DNA of 64,000 nucleotides from contig CAUJNA010003506.1 of NCBI GenBank assembly GCA_963377175.1, forward strand, positions 246,699 through 310,698. Reading direction: 5' to 3'. This stretch comes from Effrenium voratum. Its lineage: Eukaryota; Sar; Dinophyceae; Suessiales; Symbiodiniaceae. The first letter of the stretch is position 1. Every line of letters begins with the position of its first letter. The notes beneath the pieces are model-generated. The model worked only from the letters and a program-made list of their open reading frames with translations. It made no database searches and was not told the DNA's origin. Both the position numbers and the translations under genes were made by a program. Positions 1 to 60,701 of the stretch are shown here, one piece after another.

Positions 1-500
1 CTGTGCGGGTGCACTTGAGCAGGTGTGCTTATCATTTGGCTGGCGTGTGCGCAGTGCTGTGCGAGTGCACTTGAGCGGGTGTGCTTATCATTTGGCTGGC
101 GTGTGTGCAGTGCTGTGCGGGTGCACTTGAGCGGGGGTGCTTATCATTTGGCTGGCGTGTGTGTGTGCAGCGCTGTGCACATGAGCGGGTGTGCTTATCA
201 TTTGGCTGGCGTGTGTGCAGTGTTGTGCGGGCGCACTTGAGCGGGTGTGCTTATCATTTGGCTGGCGTGTGTGCAGTGCTGTGCGGGTGCACTTGAGCGG
301 GTGTGCTTATCATTTGGCTGGCGTGTGTGCAGTGCTGCGCGGGTGCACTTGAGCGGGTGTGCTTATCATTTGGCTGGCGTGTGCGCAGTGCTGTGCGTGT
401 GTGCAGTGCTGTGCGGGTGCACTTGAGCGGGGGTGCTTATCATTTGGCTGGCGTGTGTGTGCGCAGTGCGTGCAAGCTGGCGTGTGTGCTACTTGAGCGT
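1..500. repeat. 56-bp minisatellite, about 8 copies
   Basis: The unit containing CTTATCATTTGGCTGGCGTG starts at about 28, 84, 140, 194, 250, 306, 362 and 436, so the period is 56 bp with one 54-bp and one 74-bp step. The array runs off the window edge. The open frames over it are repeat artefacts. Confidence 0.95.
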
Positions 501-579
501 GCTCATTGGCGGCGTGTGTGCAGTGCTGGTGCAAATCGGCTGGCAGTGCCTGCCACTGTGCGGTAAATATTGAAATCGT

Positions 580-704
580 AGTGCAAGCGTGCTACGAGCG
601 CTCTTGCGCGGGTGGCGGTAAACGCGACCTGCCACTGGCGGTACGCAAGCGTGCTACGGCTCTTGCGCGCGTGTGGCGGTAAACGCGACCTGCACACTGG
701 CGGT
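580..704. repeat. Two-copy 62-bp direct repeat
   Basis: GCAAGCGTGCTACG...GTGGCGGTAAACGCGACC is present at 582-642 and 644-704 with small indels. It borders the minisatellite. Confidence 0.85.
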
Positions 705-1136
705 ATATATGAATCGAAGTCAAGCGTGACTACGTCAGCGCGACGTTTGTGCTTGCTGATACATGAAAAAACGAAGGATCCTCCCGCGTGTCTAACGTCG
801 CCTTGAGCATAAACATGGGGTGACCATTCGGGAAACCACCAAACAAATAAATTGATTTTTATCACATGGGACAAATGTCCCATGGTCATTTTGGGGCCAG
901 GAATATTGATCAAACCCCAAACACAAGTAACACCAGGCTCTTCAAAATCGACTTTTTAATGGCACGGCATTCCTCGACGGTGCTGCGTCCCAGTCATGTT
1001 TGACACTCAAATGTCAACGAGGCACTACAGTCGCGACTCTTTTGCAAAGTGGGCTGAGTCTTGCCCAACGTACTCAACCAAAAGTGATGTTCAAACCGCC
1101 CAACAGGGAATTGCTATATAGTACATGTTATTGCTC

Positions 1137-1258
1137 ACCTGGCCATGGGTCAAAAGCCCGAACCCCCCGTGAACATCCCAATCCCCACTAAAATAGAGTA
1201 ACATGGGTGGTGAATTCACCTACCTCAAAATGGGATTGGTGTTGACCCACAGCCACCT
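1137..1258 (-). mobile_element. Family A introner-like element, AGGT target
   Basis: TIRs GGCCATGGGTCAAAA and TGTTGACCCACAGCC, flanked on both sides by ACCT (AGGT on the minus strand). Read on the minus strand it starts with a GT donor (GTGGCTGTGG) and ends CATGGCCAG, so it could splice out exactly. No convincing exon was seen on either side. Confidence 0.8.
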
Positions 1259-4200
1259 ATACGCATCCATCTGCAATTACAGGGACCCCCCGGTGAGCCG
1301 CCCTGCCCCCGATTCTGTATGCAAAGCATTGCCTCCATCTGCACGTGGGCCCTCGAGATGAAGCTCATGCACATAGGAGCCTCAACCAAAACTCGCTGCG
1401 ATAGCTAGGGATGGTGGGAATGAACCGATGGGGATTCCCTGCTGAGAACCAGCAAGAAAAAGCGGAAATCACTCCCTTTTTGGGGCGTTCAAAGAAAAAA
1501 AGCCAAGGGACGCCACCATTTTGGGGGGGGTTAAGTTCAAGACCAACCCGACAGAGATGTGTGACCACTGGCGGGTTTTGCCGATGTGTGTTGGCACTTA
1601 GTTTGTGCGTCGCCAAAAGGCGACGCAAAAGTCCAGAACGGCATGAAGAACTTGTCAGAGTATACCCCATATCGTTGAACAAACATCCCCACACCTTTTT
1701 TGTGCTGACTTTTGTGTTTTTTTTTGGGGGGGGGAAGATTTGCCCTCCTTGGGCATTTGCTGGTATTTGATTGGGATTGTGATGCCACGATTGTGGGGTC
1801 GTATGGAGATCTAGGACCAAAGATGGGGGTTGGTCGCTGCATACTGACGCTGTACTGACAAAGCATGCGGACTTGCCAAAGTGGTCAACATGATTCAGAG
1901 ACGGAATGCATCATTCAAATGGCCGCAAATTCCATCAGAAATCTGAACTCAGCTCTTGCCTTATGTCTAGCAATTCAGCTTTCATGGCCTATGGGGGCGA
2001 GGGATCATGCATTGCTGTTCAAGTCCTCAGAACGCTTGAACCGCTCAGACCGGTTGCCGAACATGGGCGGGTGTCGGGAACTCAACAGGCACCAACAGCC
2101 CGGCCATGTGCGACCAAATGCCGATCCATACGAAGAACACCGCTTTGATAGGCAAGCAAATTCTGCGAAAACACGGCTCTTGCATGCCGTGCTTTTTCCT
2201 GTGGCCCCCGATTGTGCTGACGCCCATAGCAGATAGACCTCAACCCACGTCCGTCTGACTGCAAAAACAACCGACAATCCCTCTGTAACTCTTCGTATTT
2301 CTGATACCGACATACTGTGGATTGACGAAATCCTGCACCACTTTGAAACCATGGGAACCCACTTTCTGTTGGTATTTACAGGCGAATCAGCATTCTATGG
2401 TTTCTCAGGTCATGCGAATTGGAGGCTGGCAAATCCCTCGGCTCCTTGCGGGCCTCCTTTGAATGTGCACCGCACGCCCGCTTCACAAGTCTCCGCTAGG
2501 CAAACCACATCGGCAGCTTCAGAAAGCATGCGCAGGAACCGAAATGAGTAAACTTAATTGTGGACCCTTGGAAAAACACCACAAACTCCCATATAAACTT
2601 ACTTCTCATAATTCCCATGGGGATGTATATATGTGCGCCCACCTTTTCGGAGTGCCGAAACGGAGACAAAACATCGCGAAATGAACACAGCCCCAACCAC
2701 CCCCCCGTTTCGAGCGCCTTGGAAAGGAGTGCCTCGAACTCCTTGGACTGGTGCTGCCGGCCTGGCCCATGGCCAGGAAAGGGAAAGCCTTCATGCGGCC
2801 GTGGCCTAAAAGGAAAGCCCGCTGTCTGATGTATATATATATATACATGTAGGAAAGTATGTATATAGATATATGTATTGATATGTTTATCAATATATTA
2901 TGTATACACACACATGCAAGCATACTCTAAAAGGAACAAGTGGACTGAAGTCAAAGTTGACTGACACTCGGGTCAAATGAGCCTCGGCAAGCATGTCGAT
3001 TGGTCTTTGAACTTGGTCACCGTGTCAAGCAGAACTACTCCTGTGGCGTTGGGTCGCCTTGCACGGCCCGCCCTCAAGCGGAAGCCAGAAACTGCCTCCA
3101 TATTTTACCTACAGGGTTTTGCCGTGTTTTTGCCCCCCCCCCCACCCACCCTCCCCCAAAACCCCCCGACGCCACAATGACAACACAGCAAATGACACAT
3201 ATGCTCACAGCTGGAACTCTCAACGGGTCTTCACCCGCACAATATTATATATATATACATATTATCTCGCTTTTAGGGGACCGTGGCTTTCTGGTCGTTT
3301 CCCTTTGACCCCAAAACAAGAGCTACCCTTAAACAAATACGCAGGCAACGTGCGGTTCAGGTATTTGCGAGAGGGATCGATCCGGCTCTGCGAGAAAAAA
3401 ACATCTTCTGCGCCTATGACCAGCGGCTCATCGTCCACGATGAACTCTCTCACCTCGATTCAGGGACGTACGGCATCCCCAGATCTGCGGTGCCAAACCA
3501 CGTGCAGCACCCGCTGCAAAGAACACGGAAGCGAAGCCCTCGCTGCCTGAGGTCCCCTCATTCAACCATCCCGGGCGCGTTGCCTATGCGCCATCAAGGC
3601 TACTGTACCGCAAATCAATGCACCATGGATCTACGCCCTGCCGTACTGAGTCCAAACACAGGACAATGTGTCTTGATTCAGATGTTCATACCTTGGAGCT
3701 GGCAGTCTACGTTACCAGCTCCACATGGCTATGGCACTTAATTGAGGACCGAAACTGGTGGACAACAATTGAAATTTTAAACACTGTCAAGAGGTGTCCT
3801 ATTGAAAACTACTTGACAAACTCTTTGCCAGTGGTTCCACTCGCTTTGCAAGATTTTGCAAGCGCGTGCACCTTGATATCTTGATGTGCTTCCAGGCCGA
3901 AAGCATTCCAGGAAGGGCATTGGGTCATATGAATGCCCTGCAGAGGAAGGCACAACTCTTGCTAAACATACAACAACCTGTTTTCGGGATGGCTCACATG
4001 GCTCAAATGGTGCAATCCTTACAGCAAGTAAGCATGTTCGAAACGGCCGAATCGCACCCTTGTCAAATCACCAGCCTGGAACGAGGATGAAGGAGTACCA
4101 ACGTTGCCAATTAAGAATTTGTCAAAATCAGTGTCCCTCGATTCTTTGGGGGTTAAAACATCCGGTCATGCTCGCAGTGCAAGCCAGTCTCAGTCTACGC

Positions 4201-4509
4201 AAATCTGCGTGAAATGCCAAGTGGATAGTAGCATCAGCAGCAAGGGTAGCTAGCCTAGTAAAAACTCCCAGCATGCCTACGCGGCTCCTGTACAGAGCAA
4301 GAGTGAGGGTGGGACTCAGGTTTATGTCGACAACGGAACAAGAGTGGGGGTGGGGTGGCATCAGCATCATCTCGCCAGCACATGCATCTTCCTGCCGTTG
4401 TCAAACTTAAGCCTGGTCTCGGAACCAAATCAAATAAACGCCCAAAAAAAAGCAACACTAAAAAAACAATATCACACCAAATGAATCATCGCCAAATTCT
4501 CCAAAGTTT
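1259..4509. other. 3' flank without a recognised gene
   Basis: Holds G/C homopolymers, TA-rich repeats (2830-2895, 3244-3260), the family-E arm and no exon that I can defend on either strand. The rest of a second FHA unit, if it exists, would be expected here on the minus strand. Confidence 0.5.
2313..2358. mobile_element. Family E, single end
   Basis: ACTGTGGATTGACGAAATCC followed by TGCACCACTTTGAAACC matches one arm of the palindromic family-E element. The other arm is absent. Confidence 0.6.
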
Positions 4510-52792
<48,283 letters not shown>

Positions 52793-53803
52793 CTGAAAAG
52801 AGTCATGGGAGCCACGGGTCCGGACATACCAAGGGCGCTCCCCGAGAAACGTGCGGTGCTTCCGCAAGATATGAGTGCGGCTCAACATTAAAGAGCTAGG
52901 GTTGCGCGGGCTTTAGTCGTTGGTGTCATTTACCAAGGTGCCATTTTGGCTTGGGGGGGGCGGGGTTCTCAAGCGTCAAGATGGGGGAGCACGAAAATTG
53001 CAAGTGTTTGCCTTTGGGAGTGAGTTTAAAACCACGCGGAAAGTTTTTTCTGAAAAGTTTGGCTTCCTTTCTTCCCCTTCAAGCCAATTCGGGGTTCCCC
53101 AGAAAGACGCGCCGTGGGAGAATCAACGCTGCCCCTGTTTTGTTTTTTTGTGAGATGGACTCCCTTGCCCAAGGATCACCGGATTTCAACTCTTGGAGCG
53201 AACCACTCAAAACCAAACCCCGCTCGGCCGCACTGGTTGTCGAGGCTGCGTTGCCCCTTGTCTCTCCCAAATCGATCATAGACTGGACTCTTTGACACAA
53301 CCTCATGTGGAAACCGAGTTGCTTTGATGGTTCCCTTTTGCCCGCCATAGAAATCAAGGAGCATGCAATTGTTTTCTTTTCCGAAAGCTCTGTAACATAC
53401 CCTTCCCACTGCGCCCACAGTGCAAGGGTTCCTGCGTCCCAGGTTGGTCCAGACCGGAGTCTCCGGTCGCAGAAGGAACTTGCGGTCATGGAGCTTCTGG
53501 TGCTGAGGGCATGGTTTGTCAAGCGGGTTGCTTTCTTAGGAGGTTGCCCCTTTATACTGGTCACGCCTTTACTTGTTTAACAAATTACAGTGAGACATGC
53601 GCAACATATGCTGCTTCTGGATAGGTGATCTTTTTTGAGATCTGGAATGGCAACCCTTGGAAATGCAAAAGTAAGTAACATTGCATGCATAGCAGCGCTG
53701 GCAGTAGCTGCTTGTAGTAGTCGCAAAACCCTACACATCAACCACAAAGAGGCCATCAAAGTCTTTCTTCCTGGAGACTCCCTCGCTCAGCCAACTCATC
53801 CTG

Positions 53804-53915
53804 ATACGGCTGTGGGTCAAAAATCCTGGCGTACCCAAAATGGAATCCTGGTAAATCGAAACAATGACTAAAACCTGCGGTCCCCTGGTGGTTTTATTTT
53901 GACCCATACCCATAC
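53804..53915 (+). mobile_element. Family A variant, ATAC target
   Basis: GGCTGTGGGTCAAAAA and TTTTGACCCATACCC with ATAC on both sides. The inner AATGGAATCCTGGTAAAT defines a subfamily shared with 63226-63331 and a fragment near 38027-38080. Confidence 0.75.
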
Positions 53916-54604
53916 CTTGTGGCTTTCTTCGAGAGGTCTATTCGGAGCCCCGGCAGGTTGCGAAAAACCGCCCGAAAACCGCACGATCTCGCCTCCACCA
54001 AAGGGGAGAACCCTGCGATCCGGCTCATGGCTTCCTCAGTGGAGCTGGCCCACTGCTACCATGCCAAACCAGTTTGCCGCTTGCCACCTTAGGCGGTTCA
54101 AGCTAAAGGTATGAACCTCCAACAAGCTTCAACTTCGCATATTGCACAGGGTTGCCTCAGGCCAGCGAGCCCGGCGTTGATGCGCAAGAAGGGCAGCTAT
54201 CGCAGGCTTAAATGGAACCATGGGAAGAGCAATGCATGATTCACTCGTCAATGACGCAAGCACCCTGTCACCTTTCTTCAACGAAGGTAATACGACGGAC
54301 GCTTTAGCCAGGTTTCTGACCTCCGTCCACTTCACATTCCCGTAGCTTTGCCGCCTCACAGTTGGGCCAAGACTTGCTCTGGTCGTTCTGTGCTTCCGTG
54401 CAGCGACTTTGAAGCACAGTCAACCACCAATTCTTAAAGTGCCTCTTGCTGCTGGCAAGCTGTGAGTTGTCACACGTGCGGCCAGCGATTCTCAATCGCA
54501 AGCTCAGCTTATTACCTCGCTCGGCATCACCTGCACTTGGCAAACTCTAACTGCAATGCTCTCAATTTGCGTGACCCAAAGACAGAACACTGGGCATTAG
54601 CATA

Positions 54605-54733
54605 ACATGAGTCATAATCAAAACCCGGGTTTAACATGGTCGATTCAGAACCATGCAAGGAATTTAAAAGTTTGTGGTAAGGGGAGTATCCCTCTCTAAT
54701 CTTCATCCCGAGTTTTGAGCATGTGACTCACAT
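54605..54733. mobile_element. Family D MITE, ACAT target
   Basis: GAGTCATAATCAAAACCCGG at the left and CGAGTTTTGAGCATGTGACTC at the right, with ACAT on both sides. Confidence 0.75.
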
Positions 54734-55059
54734 CTCTTCTCATCCCTGCGACAGCTCGGTAGCACCAATGCTCCTTGCCTGCGCTGCAGCTCATCCCGGG
54801 AGATGGAGGGGTACATCACCTGATGAGCCTGCACGGCAGTTCAGTCCAAGCCATCCGCCAACCTTCCGGCAATTTGGTGATTAGAAATAAAGCAAAACAT
54901 CAGAAAACCAAGGTGCACATCAGCTCAGTAGATGAGCATGAGGGAGGCTGAGAACACTGATGCTGACGGTTGTGATGGCGGTTGCGGTAGAAATGATGAT
55001 GGCATCCATGGTGACTTTCATGGTGAGGGTGATAAAACTATGCTGATCATCGTTGTTGC

Positions 55060-55078
55060 CATCATCGTCATTATCATA

Positions 55079-55165
<87 letters not shown>

Positions 55166-55166
55166 G
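55060..55166. repeat. (ATC/ATA)n trinucleotide repeat
   Basis: ATAATC units grade into about 27 ATC units. Minus-strand reading gives poly-Asp, which I do not treat as coding. Confidence 0.95.
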
Positions 55167-56082
55167 CCACAAATCGCGATCATCCTGATCATTCATCATG
55201 ATCATGCTGTTGCTGTTGATGCTGTGGCTGTACAACGATGTATCCTCCAGTACTGGTTAGGAACCTAGCAATGAGGTCTCAAAGAGGTGTCCAGCTGCAA
55301 ACTCGCACCGGTAAACAGCAAACAGTCTAGAATCCACCGCACCGCCACTGCCACGATGAAGACTGCATGTATTGGGTGATGATTTGTCACTTTCCTTCTT
55401 AGTGAAATCAAGAAGAGTTCGACTGAATGCTACTGCCGTCAAACAGGCAACCAGTGTATCTGGTGCAGCCACACACCTCTTGAAGTTGTTGGAACATGAA
55501 GTCTTCAACACTCATGCCTGCAGCGACCCTCTCACTTTCCTTCTCGGAGCATATTATTGCACTCAACCAGCAATAGGAATGTGCCTTGCTTCAACTCATG
55601 GGCTTGCTTGTGATTTGTTCACAAGTCGAAGCTGGGGACCTCATGAGGCCAAGTCAGCAGGGTGCTGTCCGCTTCCCCTCCTCCTCCACAAGTTCACCCC
55701 TGAGCTTCAGCAGGGCATCTTGTGCCTTGCTGCCACCTGGCGTTTGCTGAATCGGCAAGCGTGGCCGCTTCCCACACCGAAACAGAAGGGGCCTTGAAGC
55801 AGAATTCACCAGGATCTGTCAGGCAGCTGAGAAGCAATGTTAGTGCTCTGCTGAATGCAAACCTCAAGGACCACAATGCTTTGGCACTTGTATGATATGG
55901 TACGATTGGCCAGCAATTGGGTGCTCACTTGAGCGGGGGATTCTCTTCGATTACCCCCCCCCCCGCCACCAACAGGGGACTCTACACTGAAAAGACAACC
56001 GCCATCCAATCGCAGCTAACGAGTCCATGATCCTGCGCAGGCTTTCCCTATGAAGACCTGGAGATGTTGGTTCCCTCTTGGC

Positions 56083-56143
56083 CACACCACCACCACCACC
56101 ACCACCACCACCACCACCACCACCACCACCACCACCACCACCC
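56083..56143. repeat. (CAC)n trinucleotide repeat
   Basis: About 20 CAC units; the reverse strand reads poly-Val or poly-Gly. Confidence 0.95.
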
Positions 56144-56513
56144 ATCTGAAAAACATCGCTCCGCCAAGTGGCTGCCACAGCCCAACTCTTACGTGGATCC
56201 GGGCTTCGCCATCTGAACCATGCACCTTGTCACCAACCTTTTTGTGCCCAGCTTCATTCCATTCTGAATCTCCGTGGTGGGGGCAGTTTTTGCGATCAAT
56301 CCTCCTGTTGTAGTGTGGCTCACAGCTTGGGACCTCATGTTGCTGCACGAAATGGTATGTGTGGCCCACTGGTCAGCTCATTCGAGCCACAGCCGAATGA
56401 CATGATTGGTGCGTCCACTGTGATCTACGTTCTACACCCGGCGTGCACATGAGGTCACAATACTTTGACCGGCTGAGCTAACGGGCCGATGATTCTTGAA
56501 ACAAAACCAAGTG

Positions 56514-56852
56514 TGGGTGTAAGTGTGTGAGCTTGTGTGCGTGTGGGTGCAAGTGTGTAAATGTGAATGTGTGTGTGTGTGTGGGTGTAAGTGTGTAAAT
56601 GTGTGGGTGTGTGTGGGTGCAAGTGTGTAAATGTGTGTAAGTTTGTGTGTGTGTGGGTGTAAGTGTGTAAATGTGTGTGTGTGTAAGTGTGTAAATGTGT
56701 GGGTCTGTGTGTGTGTGTGTGTGGGTGTAAGTGTGTAAATGTGCGTGTCTGTGTAAGTTTGTGTGTGTGTGTGTGGGTGTAAGTGTGTAAATGTGTCACG
56801 TGTGTGTGTGTGTGTGGGTGTAAGTGTGTAAATGTGTGGGTGTGTTGAGTAA
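56514..56852. repeat. GTGTAAGTGTGTAAATGTGT minisatellite
   Basis: A variable GTGTGGGTGTAAGTGTGTAA motif repeats about ten times between pure GT stretches. Confidence 0.93.
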
Positions 56853-57150
56853 GTGTGCCGCAAGAATTGGCGGTTTAAAAAGGTTAAACCTTTTTCTCAG
56901 CTCAAGATCCGGGCTTGGGTTGGTTTGGCAGTCCTGACGCAGCACCAACTCAACTCGGCCAATTACGGGTGCAAGTCTAAGCCAACCCCAAACAAAGCAC
57001 CAAACGCCACCAGACCAGAAAGGCCTGAACCACTCAGAGTAATAATCTGAGCATCTCTGCCCCACTAACTCGCCACAAATTGGTCGGGGAGACCCTGCGC
57101 CAACACCTCCCGTGCTCGCCTGCGTCATAGCCTACCTTCAAACAATGTCA

Positions 57151-57265
57151 TACTGGGGATGGACGAAATCCTGCACCACCTAGAAACCCAGGAATGATGA
57201 TTCCTCCAATAATCAATGGTTTCCCATGGTTTCAAAGTGGTGCAGGATTGCGTCCATCCACAGTA
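57151..57265. mobile_element. Family E palindromic MITE, best copy, TA target
   Basis: The left end GGGGATGGACGAAATCCTGC plus ACCACC is mirrored by GTGGTGCAGGATTGCGTCCA plus TCCACAG. TA borders both ends, as expected for Tc1/mariner-type insertion (inference). Confidence 0.82.
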
Positions 57266-57474
57266 GCTCCCTTGGGATCTTAACGCAGATTGCCTCTCAC
57301 CCACCGGAAAAGACAAAGGGCTGCTCCAGAATCTGGCTGGTGGCCAACCTTGGACAATTTACTCACTGACCCCCGCAACAAAAAACAAATGAACTGAGAT
57401 ACTTATTCCAAGACAAGGCGGCTGATTCGCGCAACGACTTCAACCACAGATTCATGGTAGGTGGACTTGTCAGC

Positions 57475-57975
57475 AAGAGAAAGAGAAAGAAACAGATAAA
57501 AAGAACAAGCAAGAAAGAAAGAAAGACAGAAAGACACAGAGAAAGAAAAAAAAGCAACAAAGAAAGAACAAATACCAAAGAAACAAAAGAGAGAAATAAA
57601 GAAAGAAAACAAGAGAAATAAACACAATAAAGAAATCAATAAAGAAAGAACAGAAAGAATTTGTTCAAAGTAAAGAAAGAAAGAAAGAAAAAAGAAAGGA
57701 ATCAAGCAATCAGGCAAGAAGAACGAAAGAGAACAAAGAGGGCAGAGAGAAAAGGCAGACAGACAGAAAAAGCAGGCAGAGAGAAAAAGAGAGAAAGAGA
57801 AAAAGAGGCAGAGAGAGAAAAATATGATAAAGAACAAAAGACGGCAGAAAGAAAAAATAAAATAAAAAAGATAAAAAGAGAAAAGATAACAACAGAAAAG
57901 AGGAGGAGAAAGATAGAAAGAGAAGGGGAAACAGAAAGCGAAAGAGAAAGCGAAAGAGAAACAAGGAGAGAAGGG
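57475..57975. repeat. 500-bp polypurine (GAAA-rich) tract
   Basis: Nearly all A and G on the plus strand for about 500 bp, with only isolated pyrimidines. The Phe/Ser/Leu-rich minus-strand frame of 226 codons is a by-product. Confidence 0.95.
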
Positions 57976-59662
57976 GTAAAAATGCGTGCTCCAAACTATA
58001 GTTGATACATGATTGAAACTTCCGCCAACCGGCCTTGCTGGCTCTACTGGTAATTGTACGTGTATATATATATATACATACATGTATAATCATGTATTTG
58101 CGTGATTCCTGAGGCAAGACGGCGTTCGCTGACTGTCGCCGTTCCGCAAAGAACCCTGCACCACTGAGTTGACACTTTGCAAGCTTGCGTTTCAGCATGA
58201 ATGAAAAGTGGATACCTCACAGGAGGCTGAAATGACCTGACCTATGACCTAAGGTCTTTTGCTTGAGGATGGCATCAAAGCTTCAGGAACCGCAAAGCGC
58301 GAGTTCTTGACAGTGTTTGGAAGGTGGTTGGCCAGGCAAAAGCTGAAATATATCGCGGCATCTGACTCGGAGAGGCTTTACTGCAAAGCAACCCTATCCA
58401 ATACTGCTTGAACCAACAAGTACTCAACGCATTGGGTGTCTTCAATAAGCATGCAAGGTGTACTTAAGTGCAAGGGGCGTTGTGCAAGGACTTGGCACCC
58501 CCTGCTGCTACTCGCGACAGCCACGTCGCCTGTCCGCAGATGACATGATCGCCCGCAGCTGCCGCTCTCGCTCCTCGATGCAAACACATCAACCACTCGC
58601 GTTGAGTGCTCAACGTTGTTTGAAGGCGTAGCTGCATAGCACCACATCACTGGACAAGCCGTGCCAAGTTTCCTGTGTGCCGCCTGAATGGTGACTTCAA
58701 TCAATGAGACACTGGTCATACCCCACTTACAGTGCTAGGTTTGCTGCCGTGGAGGCACGCATGTTGAACACCAATACACTCGTCGCAGTGCTTCCAGGCC
58801 CTGGTCGCCTTTCCCTGGTGACCGGAAGCGCTTCGAAGCGCTTCGAATGCATTTCATCCTTCCGAGGCACTGGAGATTTTTATTATTTTTTAACCCCAAA
58901 AAAAAAACGAGCTCCTTCAGAACCCCAAACACCAGCACATCATTTTCTGAGCCGCGTCTGCATTTGGAATCCTCGGATCGGCCCTGAGGCCCTGAAGGCC
59001 CTGAAGGCCCTGAGCCCCCGGCCGTCCTGGCAGCGATGACCTCTGGGTCCAGACCCAGGAACAGCCTCCCATGAAACCCACGGGAGCCCCCGGAAGAGCC
59101 CCCCCCGGCACAGTGAAAGAAGAAGGTGACGGACGTAAGCCGCTGCGAAGACCATTCATTCTGTCTGACAAGAATGACGGCGTGGGAATGGTGGTTCAGT
59201 TTAAGGCTAGACTGGCAGGTGAGGGCAGCGGTGTCTCAGAGAGGGGGGGAGGCCATGTTCGGACGGTAACAGGAATCCAAAAGGAAGCCACCTGGAGGAA
59301 TCGGCCCCCCAATGTTGACAAACGCCCACATCTTCCAAGGAAAATTCGTGAGAAAACCCCCACGATGTTCAAAGCCCCATCGATTCCAAGCACCGAAACT
59401 GGGGACAAGGCCACGGACAGTGGAATTTCATTGGCGGAGACTCTCAAGTCCAAACTTTTGAGGCGGTTCGAAAGCTTTGGACCTAATCAAATCTGCAAAA
59501 AAAATCCCCACTGCCCAGGACAGAAAGGAAAGGAATTGTGATCACAGCTGACCGCCTGAAACATCAAAACTTGATGACCAGCTGACTCCAAACAGTGAGC
59601 TCAGAATTGAATGATCTGTTCACCATAGTTTGGAGAAACCGTTTTGATCACAACGCAAACAA

Positions 59663-59757
59663 GTGTGTCCTTTGTATGGGACCCCACAAAATGGCGCTTG
59701 TATTTGTAATTTTCCGTTTAAGACACACCCAAAAAGGGGGTCCCCTAAAAAGACACC
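59663..59757. mobile_element. Family B element, best copy
   Basis: GTGTGTCCTTTGTATGGGAC plus CCC at the left; GGGGTCCCCTAAAAAGACAC plus CC at the right. About 95 bp. Confidence 0.72.
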
Positions 59758-59792
59758 CGCAAACAAACCTGCCAATATGATCTCCCACAAGC

Positions 59793-59848
59793 GAATTCGC
59801 TCGCAAAGGCCCGCGCTGCGCTCGCTGGTCCACTTGCGCCTCCTTGCT
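59793..59848 (-). CDS. Candidate exon, charged helix
   Basis: Acceptor CGGTCCAG|A, then [18 protein letters not shown] plus two bases, with a GC donor (GCTTGT). Style matches the coiled-coil exons at 31-45 kb, so it might be a far-upstream exon of the same gene. It sits between a family-B element (59663-59757) and the CACG repeat. Confidence 0.3.
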
Positions 59849-59960
59849 CTGGACCGAACATAGGGCATGGCACCACCCGAATGTGAAAGTAAGCGTGAGA
59901 ATGCCCCCCCCACTCTGAGCCTTGAACAAGTGACATTCGTACAATACGCTGAACACATAG

Positions 59961-59989
59961 CCACACACACACACATACACTAACATACA

Positions 59990-60051
<62 letters not shown>

Positions 60052-60412
60052 CGACGCATACATACATACACGCACGCACGCACATACGCGCACGCATACG
60101 CACTACATACGCACGCACGCACACACACGCACGCGCACACGCACACGCTTTGCTGCACACACACGCGCACGCACGCACACGCACGCACACACACGCACAC
60201 ACGCACACACACACCGCACGCACACGCACACACGCACACGCGCACACGCACACACGCACACACGCACACACGCACATACGCGCACACACGCACACACGCA
60301 CACACGCTCACACGCACACACGCACACACGCACGCACGCACGCACGCACGCACGCACCCACACACACACACACACTCACACACACCCACACACACACACA
60401 TACACAGGTAGC
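59961..60412. repeat. CACG/CACA microsatellite
   Basis: About 450 bp of ACGC/ACAC units. It yields Cys/Val/Arg frames on the minus strand that are not genes. Confidence 0.96.
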
Positions 60413-60701
60413 GCTAAGAACACACACACATAGCAAATGAACACATGAATGAAATGCGTTCAAACATGAGCCCGCCAACGAAGGAACGAACTCATCAAGA
60501 TGTAATGAGCACATAGATGAAACAGCAACAAGCTACAGATAGAGCATGAGGCTCTTTCTCTGCGAGGAATTTGACATGGGCAAACGTATCACATCTGCGT
60601 GTGGATCGATTGCTTTCTGCTGAATTCCAGTTGCAGTTCAAGAGGCCCCAATAAATCTACGTAGCCCTCTCATCGCTCTGCGATGCTCTGGGTTTGGTGC
60701 T

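Larger units (their letters stand above)
53000..59650. other. Repeat-rich upstream region without a supported gene
   Basis: Apart from the elements and simple repeats listed, I see no splice-bounded GC3-rich frame. A 156-codon plus-strand frame (59071-59541) has no bias or motif I can use. Confidence 0.5.

Noticed and set aside
52940..52951. GCCATTTTGGCT, a 12-base match to the dinoflagellate spliced leader
   Set aside because: The match stops after 12 bases and similar GGTGCC/CCAAAATGG words belong to the G-rich elements around it, so a relic leader is not supported.
54932..55201. Poly-Ile or poly-Asp proteins
   Set aside because: Produced by the ATC trinucleotide repeat.
57403..58083. 226-codon Phe/Leu/Ser-rich minus-strand frame that looks like a membrane protein
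   Set aside because: It is the complement of the polypurine tract; hydrophobicity comes from TTT/CTT/TCT codons only.
59071..59541. 156-codon plus-strand ORF starting MKPTGAPGRA
   Set aside because: No third-position bias, no recognised motif, and no splice or neighbour support.
59648..60401. Long Cys/Val/Arg frames of over 200 codons
   Set aside because: Produced by the CACG/CACA repeat.
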